Part shown: in pieces, positions 10,101 through 22,100 of the stretch | How positions within the stretch are numbered: position 1 is the stretch's first letter | How the letters are laid out: every line of letters begins with the position of its first letter | NCBI GenBank assembly: GCA_012064415.1 | Contig: SSNU01000039.1 | Location: 384,119-448,118 of the forward strand | DNA length: 64,000 nucleotides | Direction of reading: 5' to 3' | DNA from: Gyrodactylus bullatarudis | Taxonomy: Eukaryota; Platyhelminthes; Monogenea; Gyrodactylidea; Gyrodactylidae | The notes under the pieces: model-generated | What the model saw: only the letters and a program-made list of their open reading frames with translations | The model's database searches: none | What the model was told of the DNA's origin: nothing | Translations under genes and position numbers: made by a program

Positions 10101-13100
10101 AGATTGAAATCAACAGCATCTCTTGGTCGCCATACAATTCAACACTCCTCTGTGCTATCCATGAGAATGAACTTCAATTTTGGGATGTCCAAGTATCCCT
10201 GTAAGTTGACTTATCTTCTTTCAAAGTTCCTTTTACTACCTGGTAATCAGTAGTTTTGAAAATTATCTGCTAAGTTAAGTGTCTTATTTAAAATGAGGAA
10301 TCAAAAGTATTCAAATTCTACCTTTTTTGAATCATAAAAATTTCATTGATATTTAGCAGTAAAAATGATCAAAAATTCGAAATTTGTCTTACACATACAC
10401 AGTCTTACAAATCGGACATTATTTTTTTCCACTTTTGTAGAAATTTTTTCACTGATTTCAGATGTGCTTTTTAAAAAATTAATTAAGCTAATTAATATGG
10501 AGTTGGTTGATCTATAATTTTTACAGAAATCTCGATATTTTCATCAAGAATTCGAATTTGTTAAAGATTTTCTGGAATCCTACTCATGTTGCTCACTTTT
10601 ACCAGTTGAAGAAAAAAATTATGGAAAAAATTTTTAAATGAAAAATATGGCAATTTTTCAAATTTCAATTCGGTGCTAAAATCCTTTTTTTCGAACTTTG
10701 AACCGAAAATTTTTATTGATTTGAAAGTTGAAGGATGATCAAAAGATGTTTTACAAGATCAGGATGAGACAAGAAAATCAATTCAACTGAATCTTATTTG
10801 ATAAATAACCTTATTATCTTTAGGGAATTTCGATCATTTTCACTACTTGAAAATCAATGAAATTTCGATAGCTCAAAATCTCTCGGAAATGGGTTGACTC
10901 TCGTTAATTTGACAGTGCTAGTCAGCTTCATTATCTAATCTCGATTCTGAAAAACCTCTTTTAATCAACCTCCAACTTTCAAATCAATAAAAATTTTCGG
11001 TTCAAAGTTCGAAAAAATGGGATTTTAGCGCCAAATTTAAATTTGAAAAATGACCATATTTCTCATTTAAAATTTTTTTTTCTTCAACTGTTAAAAGTGA
11101 GCAATATTAGTAGGATTCTAAAAATTCGAATTCTTGAGCTTTTCGTAAAAATCAAGTTTTTTATTTATATTTTACTTTTTTCAAGAGAATAATTACTCTC
11201 CAATGTAGAATAGGATTCAGAGAGTTTTTTTAACTAAAATCGCATATCTGCGTACCTAGAGCTTTGTTTTCAATATATTACTGATTTATTTTTTCCAGCC
11301 TGAATCCTGTAATAACTCACAACTTGTCATTGGATGGAACTCTGACGCGGTGTTGTTATAATGTCTACAGTCAAAAGTTTCCACAGAATTCCACAAATAA
11401 TCGCAGCTCTCCAGAATATTATGTGAGTGATTTAGGTTTTTCTGAATTATCATCTAATAATAGACTTGCTTCAATGTCTTACTTGTCTCGTAGATTTATT
11501 ATTCTAGTGTTGTAGCTGATAACTCTCCTCTTTTATTCAATGAAATATTTTTTCTTTTTTTGTTTACATTTTTCTTTTTTGAAAAAGTCCTATCTACATT
11601 TGTAGATGTAGGATTAAAGCCTATCTAATAATTAATAATTGTTCAGGGCTGATTGTAAAGTTAGTTGAAGTTTGGGAAACTATAATTTTTCCAAAGATCC
11701 GCCGTTTTTTAGGGATTTTGATTGATTTTCAAGTAGTGAAAAAGATGAGGAAATCTAACTTCCAACGATAATGAGATGAATCAGATCCTGAAAAACTGAA
11801 TTGAATTTTGACCATTTTTTCCAGATCGTAAAAAAGTCGCAACTAAAAATTGCAAACATGCCGTTTCGCTGATAATTTGAGATTTTCCTCTTCTCACAGT
11901 AGATTAGTCACCAAAACTTTCTTACGATTACCTGATAAAATTGACTGATAAAGATACAGCAGATCACTGTGGGTCTCCTAAACAACATGATATCAAAGGT
12001 TTTCTCTTATAACCTCTTCGTTATGATCTGGAAGCCATCAGTCATTCATGCTGTGACTTTATAGTCTCATATGATAGCATTTCCTAAATTGTCTTGGTTA
12101 GTCAGTATACATGCGAAATATCTATACAGGTAATATATCTGTAACATCATTTTTCTGACTTGTTTCTCACAACACTTTGTAAACTTTTAAAGGTTGAAAT
12201 GTCTTACCATCCCCTACTGTGTTTACCATGATTAGGGGTGGGAAAAACAGCTGATTTTGACTTGTCTAGTTCACATTTTCGAATATAATCAAATGAATAC
12301 TAACAGAATATACACACTGGTGATAACATCTGTAATAAAGGTTAAATGATTAAGAAGAGATAAGTTTAAACAATCAGAGAAGAACTTCATTTGTATAGCT
12401 ATATATTAATAATTAATCTCGGAAATATTAAATATAACCCAAATTTTTCAGAAAAAATCCCAATTGAACCTTATGTTTTTAATTTTATTCAGATTTGCAT
12501 AATTTAAAAATTTGCGCCACCATTTTTCAATGAATTCTACTACGAGAAATGATAAATTCTGAATTATTTGACAAACTATGATCTTTTTGAATCAGATTTT
12601 TTTGTCAAATTAATATTAAATCTATCTTAAATACACCCTGAAAATATCCGTTCATTTTGGGAAAAATGAATGATTTTAGGGCAAATGGGAAATGGCATAT
12701 CAGAACATTAAAATTTTTAAATTTAGTTTTCGAAAACGACAATTACGGAGGATATGGAATCATTTTGATGCATGAAACAGAAAAGTGTTCGGGAAAGAAA
12801 ATTGTCTTTATATTATAAATATGTTTTGTTTCCAGTAACAAGATTAACCGTAACATATATTAGATCAAATTGTCTAGAAAGAAAATAAATTATCTGTTAA
12901 TGAACAAGAGTTTCCATTGAAAAAAAAAGTTTTAACGGCCCTAAATTTCCAATCCTCATAGAGACCATTTAAAACTGTATCAAGATTTCTTCTGATAGAA
13001 CAAATTTAAAAAATTTTTTTTAAAACAAAGAAAGGTATTTTGATTAGAGACCTGAAACTAAAAATCACGTTCAAAGGATTTTTTTTCTCATTGAAAAATT

Positions 13101-16100
13101 TAATGATTGGTAGATAACATTGTCCTCCACCCCCGAGTTATTTATTACCCCCTTTGGGGTGTTTGTGTAGTCTGATTTTGTCGTTCCCAAACCCCTCTAT
13201 ATAGAAAAACATGAAGAGTGACACAAAGTTCAGCACATTGAGCCTTGGCAATAAATTTTCTTCTAGTTACCATGGCCATACTAAAAGGGAAAAAATTTGT
13301 GCCATATTTCACCTTTTTTCGTCTTTTTTTTCATTTAATGAGGATTCCTTACACTATACAATCATCAATCAATGTAACTTAGTCTTTTCAAATGTTTCCA
13401 CAAAATAATTTTATTCTCGTGGATTTTTTTTTGTTAGACATAAATCTTATATTGAAAATAAATAAAAAGTATAGATACAACTTATAAGGAGAATCTGAAT
13501 GCATAATAGTAGATAAATACAAATACAAAATAATGTTTATCTGATTCAATAAAAATGTTAAATCAAAAACTCTGGATGTAGTAAAACATTGCAATATAGT
13601 AATATGAAGACTAGGGTCTGCAAGAAATTCGAAATCATCTGGTTAATGAAGATAGGAATAAAGCAAAGACTTAGAGTAATCAATTTTTAGCCTGATGTGA
13701 GACATGATCAATTTAAGATTGGTCAAGTCATCACAATCAGATAATTCATATTTTGAAAAAATTAAATTATAAAAAGATAATAAGTAATTCGGGTCATATT
13801 TAGAATTTCTCAGATAATAATTATTATTAGAGAGAGAATAAGACTCCGAGAATTTTTTGACTAAAAAGGCATATCTCCGGACCCAAAGAGGGTTAAGACC
13901 TGAGACCGAGATTAATGCATTATACGAGTCGATATGAGAGAATAGAGAATGTAAAAACCTATATTGAACTCGTTCAATGGTTAGGCACTGAGCGTTATTT
14001 AAATTAGGTAAAAGAGAGAAAATATTGTAAAAAAGTGGAAAAACCAGTGATTTGTAAGCTTTTAGTCTTACATCACTGGATTTAGGGAATTTCTTAATAG
14101 AATAAATAATGGTACTAATTCTAGGGAGATTAAAAAGTGGATTTAATTTTAAACTAGTCGATATACTGAAACCTAGGTCCGAAGTTAAGGAGACAATTTC
14201 TCCAGGAAGTAGAAGCGATTCCAAGAGGGTTGCAGGGAGACCAGATGGCAGCATTAATTTGCATTTATCTCTATTAATATAGAGCCCCATCGTCTCAAGG
14301 GAATCTTTAAGAAGCGAGAAGTTATGATTTATTTTAATAATGTCAAAAGCATTATTCTAATGATGAATTTTAGATCATCAGCATATTTTAAAAGGACACC
14401 CTCAATATCCTTAGGAAGCTGAATGTCAGCGAAGCAAATATTAAAAAGAAGAGGGCCAATAGTGGAACCCTGGGGAACCCCAGAATTTATCTTGACGAGA
14501 TTACTATTAGTGGCGTTGAAGGAAACATATTGCATCCTTTTGGATAAAAAATACATAGTGAGGTTTATTATGAAAGGGTTTATGTTTAATTCGAAAATTT
14601 TTGATACACGAAAATTTTAATCTATCAAAAGCCTTGGAAATATCAAGGTAATGGATTAGTAAATAAGACTTTGATTTCAATAGGGGGAGGGAATAATCTA
14701 GACAACTGAGCAGATTACTTGAGGTATTTCTGCCCGATAGAAAACCATGCTGAGAACAATCCGGGAAAGGCGTTGGTAAGGAGGACTTGATTTCGGAAGT
14801 TAAAAAACGGTCAATAATGGAAAGGAAAATATTTAAAGATGAGATAGGACGGAGATGGGAAAAATCAGAATATTTTTTTAACTTTTGGGATAGGAATGAT
14901 TCTGAAGGGATTCCTTCGTCCAAGAATGTTCATCTCACCTAAACTCTTTTTTTTGTTAGACAAAATCTTATATTGAATTATGAAAAAATTAAATAATGTA
15001 CACAAAATAAATGTAAATAAATCTGATAAATAGCATGAAATAATTTTGATCTTGTGGATTTTTTTGTTACAAAATTTTATTCAATATTAATATATAATTA
15101 ACAAAAATATAGTAATCAGGAAAAGCTAAATTAAAGTAAAGGTTTTCTGCATCTTGGGCATCTTGTAAATATAGAATGAATTAGATATAATGTGGTTGGA
15201 TTTGAAACACTTGTAATGAAGATAAATAGACCATTAAAGAATTTCCAATAAACATTCTGGAGTTAGTGGAGATTAGAATATAAAAGACTCTTAGTATAGT
15301 CAAGTTTAGATTGGATATGTGACATAACGGATTTTATAAAAGCTTACAAATCACTGGTCTTTCCGCTTTTTGACTACTCTTTCCCCCTCTTGCCTAATTT
15401 AAATAATTCTCAATGTCTATCTATTGAACGTATTCAATATAGATTTCTACACTCAATTTTTCCCCATTTAGATTCTTACAATGCACTAATCTCGATCTCA
15501 GGGCTTCATCCGCTCTGGGTTCGCAGATATGCATTTTGAGATCTAACCTGGATTAAAAACCACCAGATGATTAACGATTTACCTTCAGACACTAGAGTTT
15601 ATTATTAACAATTTCTCTATTTTCATTGCCATTCTATTTAAAACATTATAAACCCACAAGATCAAAATTATTTCATGCTATTTATCAGATTTATTTACAT
15701 TTATTTTGTGTACATTATTTAATTTTTTCATAATTCAATATAAGATTTAGTCTAACAAAAAAATGTTGCAAAAAGTTTTCAGAAATCTTAATTTTGTCCT
15801 TTCTCCTAGTAAAATTCACTGAAAAAATCTTGGTGCCTTATCAAAATTTCATGTCATTTTTAATCGAGATTTTGTATACCAGAACAAACTCGAAAATGTA
15901 TGGTTTTATAGGGAAAAATGTTCAGTTTTCGATTATCTTCAAAATGATACTAAGACTAGAAAAATTTGAATAATTTGACTTACTCTAATATATACTGTTT
16001 TTTTGTTAGAAATATGATCTGTATTAAATAGAGTAATTGATATGTACAATGGAAAATATAAAAAAAATAAGTAAAAATGTTAATCTAGTTTTCTTGAAAA

Positions 16101-19100
16101 AATAAAAATCATAACCGGATGAGTGATCTTCAAAATATCGCACATGAGACAATTTTTTTTGTTAGAAATAAATCTGTATTGAAAAAAGTAAAAAGAAATT
16201 AAAGATAAAATTTGTGCAAAAGCGTAGAAGTTTAAAATAATAATGATATGAGTAATACATCTTGGTTCGGTTAAAAAATAAACAATAGATAGATTCAATC
16301 TTTGTTTTTGTTGGTTTTTAATAATAAAATCGGTTAGAATAACAAGTCTGAAAATTCAATTCGAAATCATTCTGGTAAAATCTCAATAATGTAGATCAGG
16401 ATATAAAAGTGTTTTAGAATAATCGATTTTTGATCTTAAATGATCCATAACACATTTTACTGAGTATAGATTCGAACAGTTAGCTAAGTCANNNNNNNNN
16501 NNNNNNNNNNNNNNNNNNNNNNNNNNNNNNNNNNNNNNNNNNNNNNNNNNNNNNNNNNNNNNNNNNNNNNNNNNNNNNNNNNNNNNNNNNNNNNNNNNNN
16601 NNNNNNNNNNNNNNNNNNNNNNNNNNNNNNNNNNNNNNNNNNNNNNNNNNNNNNNNNNNNNNNNNNNNNNNNNNNNNNNNNNNNNNNNNNNNNNNNNNNN
16701 NNNNNNNNNNNNNNNNNNNNNNNNNNNNNNNNNNNNNNNNNNNNNNNNNNNNNNNNNNNNNNNNNNNNNNNNNNNNNNNNNNNNNNNNNNNNNNNNNNNN
16801 NNNNNNNNNNNNNNNNNNNNNNNNNNNNNNNNNNNNNNNNNNNNNNNNNNNNNNNNNNNNNNNNNNNNNNNNNNNNNNNNNNNNNNNNNNNNNNNNNNNN
16901 NNNNNNNNNNNNNNNNNNNNNNNNNAGTAACCTAGTGATTTTCGATTTAATTTTTCAGATCAACTGCCAAAACTCAATTCACTAAAAACTCATTCATAAT
17001 TCATGTTCTTCCTATCTTTAACAAACACGAGATCGATTAATGTCCTATTTTTATTTTTGTATTTATTTTTTCAATATAGATTCTATTTCTACCAAAAAAA
17101 AACAATTGAATCAGATTGTAAATTGTAACTGGCATGTTAATCTCAAAAATTTTTACAATAATCGTTCTGGAATTTTAGTGAAGATCGGAATATAATAGTG
17201 TTAATTTAATTTTTTTTGTTAGAAGGAGCCTTATATTTAAATATAAAAATAAAATAATATGTACAAAATAAATAAAAGGTAATCGGATCAATAGAATGAT
17301 ATAAATCTGGATCTTGTAGTTTTTTTTTAATAAAATTTATTTTTCTTTATTTTGTTAGACAAATTCAAAAAAGAAGTGAATTTTGTGAAAGCAGGGATGA
17401 TTAGTGAACACAAAAAATCAGAAGCTGTCAATTTTTCAAATAAAATAATTTAATTGAATTTATAAAAATATGGCATCTATATTTAAGCCTATTTAATAAA
17501 AATAAAAAATTAATCTGGTTTGTAAAATGAATCTGAAATCACGAATTCTATTTAGATTAGATATCTTTATGTCCTATTGATTTTTGAGCTCCAAGATTTC
17601 TAACTGGATTACCAATAAAACCTAAAGCTTATGTCAAAATTATTTATGAGAAGAAACAGGTAAAGGAAACTCTCAATGAAAATTGTAATAATGGTTTCAT
17701 CTGTAGAAAAAATGATCAAGTACCCTTTCAAGTGTAGAACTATTCAACTGGAAAGAAACCCAAGACTTTTTCTGTGCTGTGTTAAAATGGAAAGTTGACC
17801 CCCATCCCCCGTTTACACTTACCATCCCTCCACTTGTAAGATTGTAGTACATTTAGACTAAACCCTGTTTTAGATAAGTGCTCTTTATATCATTGTGTGT
17901 TCTTGTTTGATCTCATGAACCACGTCATGAGACAATTAACACACTTGGAACTTGTTTTTAAAATTCATTCAATGACAGACCAGGAAATTTCCCAGAAATA
18001 AAACTTTCCCAATTTTTTTTGGTTAGAAATATTTCTATACTGAAAAAAGATAAGTACAAAAGTATATGCAAAAGTGAAAAAGGCATTTCAATAAATCTGA
18101 GAAATTCGAACGAAATCAATCTGGTTTCTATTAATAGTGAAGATCAGGATAGAGAAGAGAATTTGATTAATCAATTTTTGATCTTGTATGTTTCATCATA
18201 GTTTTTAATGGAATAAAGATTATCAAAATAAGACAAGTCATACTTTTCATGAAGAATGTTATAAATGGAGAAAGTAGGATGTTATTTTGATAAGAAATTT
18301 TTCTTAAATTATAATTTTGCTCGATTTTAATGGAAGTTTCTAGCAACTTTTTAATGATTTATTTTTCAAAATACCCATTTATCAAGTCAGATTAAAGCAA
18401 AGATTTTTTTAACAAAATAGATTTTTGAGCCGACAATCTGCTGAAATAAGTATCGTAACATAGATTTGAGAATTCTGTTTTTGGCTTCTTTCTTTGAGCA
18501 GAGCAACTTAAATCAAGTTCAAATACAAACACATTTTTTTTGAATTTTCAGAAAATAAATAAAATGGATAGATTGATCTGTACAATTATAAAATGATAAA
18601 ATGTCAAGTTATAAAATAATGTAAAAGCTCTGGAAATTCAAAAAAAAATTAAATCAATCTCAGTGTCTAACTATTGAACGTGTTCAATATAGGTTTTTAC
18701 ACTTTCTATTTCCTCATCTGGACTCGTATAATGCAGGTCTTAGCCTTCTCTGAGTACGGAGATATGCTTTTTTAGTCAAGAAATTTTCGGAGTCTTATTC
18801 TCTCACAAATAATAATTATTATCTGAGAAATTCAAAATATGACCCCAATTACTTATCTATTTATTTTTACAAAATATGATTTATCTGACTGTCATGACTT
18901 GACTAATCTTAAATTGGTCATTTCTCACATCAGACTTAAAATTGATTTATTCCTATCTTCATTAACCAGGTGATTTTCGAATTTCTTGCAGACCCTAGTC
19001 TTTATGTTACATTATTGCAATGATTTACCAACTTCTTTTCTTGGTCTAAGACAAGATCTAATTACTAATTTATTATTAAGAAAAGTAAAATTATTTGAGA

Positions 19101-22100
19101 GATAAGATTTCTTTCGATTAATATTGGATATTTTATTCATCAAAATAAAAGGTTAAATATAATTTCTCTAAATGATATATAAAGTAATATACAAAATTCA
19201 ACATCTCTCATTCTTCAAGAGTTCTTCTTCAACCCGGAAACACAAAAGGTACACACAGGCCTGGTCGTGTTACGCTGGTAATAATCGTTCATCATCAACG
19301 TGCTATTATGGTGTAGACATGGCTGATCATTAGCTGACATACCAGTCAATAAAATCGAATTTAAATGGGCTATATAGGACGAGGCTAAGCGTAGGGTTTC
19401 AATCTTTGACAATTTTCTATTCATTGGCTCGGTCGGTATGAGTGTGCGTAACATTGAAAAGGCATCGTTAACGGAAGCGGTCCTTGTCCGTTCGCGATTG
19501 CCCTCACGTGGCCCTCCTCTACTTGCACCATTCACTTGGCTAGGTGTTGGCTTCACTTTTGGATGATTCTGATTCAGCTCTCTCTCCTGTTGGTCTCTAC
19601 CAAAGGTCTCACGGAAATTTATCAGGTTCATGGGAAGATTTAGCTCAAACAGACTCTGTCTATTCTCCATATTCACGCTAGTCTGACAGTAGGGATTCTG
19701 AATGGATTGTAGCATGGCTGGATGGAAGTAGGAGAAATCATTTAACCATGATGTGCTGTTGTGATTCCTTTGGATAACTTCGAGTTCTGCTGCATTAATT
19801 AAATCCATTTGATATTTTTTACAATTCCCGAATTTACCTCTCTCTTAAATACTATACATTATAGTTTTCCTCGTGTATGCACGCGTGTGTATTTGCATGT
19901 GTATATATGACATATATATGAAACTCTCCACTCTCATTGGTTACTTTGTACATGTTGTGTATTGTAGTATATTTGGGCACTAAATCATGGTTGTGATAGT
20001 GAGGGTGGAGAGTGAAGTGTACACTTTCGGGTGAAATGAAAACTTTGCTTGTATTTGTTTTCTAATTAATTAAAAAGTTTGTTTTTAATTTGTTTTCCAG
20101 TCTTTCTCTATGTATCTGGAAAATGAATTAGAAGAAAACCTTCTTCATCTATGCAAACGCGTGTATAGTCTTTTTTTTGGCTAAAGTTGCAAATGTTGAA
20201 TGGAAAAGGGTCAAATGAAAACTTTTTGATTTTAATGTAGAAGACGGCTCTTTTAAATTGAAGAATAACGAGGCAATATCTCATGTAATAAAAACCAAGA
20301 TATTTTTACTGTTTAGCAAGTCTATAATAAATCTATTTTATAGTTTGCAATTTAATTCAATCTATAGTCTATAAAATTTAAAGTTTCTTGTATGAATATT
20401 ATACAGTAGAGTGGGTATATTGACCATAGTGTTTTTGAATAGTTGACTATTTTGATCTTATATTTCACATTTTTAATAGATTCTCCTCTTCCACTGGTCT
20501 TAAAATCTCGGGTTATAAAATATTTGTTCTTCCTCATTTGGATTACCTTTCCCCTCTCCTTCCTCATATCAATAACTCTAATTCGCTTACCATTGAAAGG
20601 ATCCAATACAAATTTCTTCATTCCTGTTTTCCTAATATTGATTCTTATAATTCACTAATCTCTATCTCTGGACTTGATCCCTTATGGTTGAGAAGATCGG
20701 CTTTCATTATTAAAAATTTCTCCGAACCAATCCCTAAATGTTAGTCCCTCCGTTACACAGCCTACTCGTACCGTTTTCTCCTCAATCAATTTAGATGTTT
20801 AGACTCTAAATTTACGCTCTCGGATTGTGATAACCTTTATGATCTAAAATTAATAATCTCTTATTTAAGAACTAAACTTGATTACTCTTTGTCTCTTCTT
20901 TACTCTAATTTACATTTGACTGAATAAGTCCCCTTTTTGAGACCTTTTACATTCAATAAAGTTAAACCTCTGACTGTGAGATAAAAGTTTGAATTGATTT
21001 AGCACCTGGCTTGTTGTCGTTGCACACTTTGCAATCAATTTCTATTCAGTGTGTATTAGAGACTAATTCTGCTGAAGGACCTTAAGAAGATGTGTCTACC
21101 GCAGAAACCCAGGATGTCTCGTCTTGCTTATGGATTTTATGATTTTTAAAAAAATAAACTATATTTTGAACATCTATGATTTCTCTGTACATATTTATGT
21201 TATTTATATCAATCTACATAATATAATGTTGCAATTTCAAAAAAAATCCATAAAGCCTGAATTCATTGAATATAAATTTATAGAGTTGAGCTGAAACATC
21301 ACATTGTGCAATCATGGTCAAATTCTGTACGTTTCATTAACCCTTAAAGTCCCACTGGGTTATCACATATCACATATCATTTTAGCAATTCATTATTATT
21401 TATTTAAACCTCAGAAAATACTTCGTTTACTCTCCCCCTCATTCAATAGGAAATTCATTAATCTCATGGAATGCGCAAAGATCTTGGCTCTATCATTCGT
21501 GCTAATTCAAAGAGAGTTGATTTTTTGTCTAAAGTTAAGTTTTTTTCAAATGGCATCGGTAAATCGGTTCATCATCTGGTTAATAAAGACAAGAATATAG
21601 GAGTGATTTTGAATAATCTAATTTTGAAGATTACTTTATTATTTTGTAATTATCAGTTTTATATAAATATAAGAAATTCGTCTAACAAAAAAAATGATTT
21701 AAGATCAAAATGGTTCAAAGAATAAGCCAAGTCGAATTATTTTTTTAGGAATATTTCATTTCCCAAATTATTTTCATCACTCAGATTAGAAAATTTCTAA
21801 CCTTAACAAAATAGTTACGCTGATTCCGAATCTGAATTTGGTTTTTAAAGCCGAATTCAAAGATGATAGAGGTTTTAAGTGGTCATTTTTAAAAAAAATC
21901 CCCCTTCTGTAAGTAACTTTGGTTAGCAATACTCTGCATTGGCATTTGAACATCTCCTTGTGACCAAACGATTCAGGAAGGCGAACAAAACAAACCTATC
22001 GGCCGAAAAAAATTGTAAAGATTATTCGTTAGCATCAATGAAAAGCTTTCTTTTGTGTATTATAGATATTTTTGTAGCTTGATAAATTTCCTTTCTAAAG

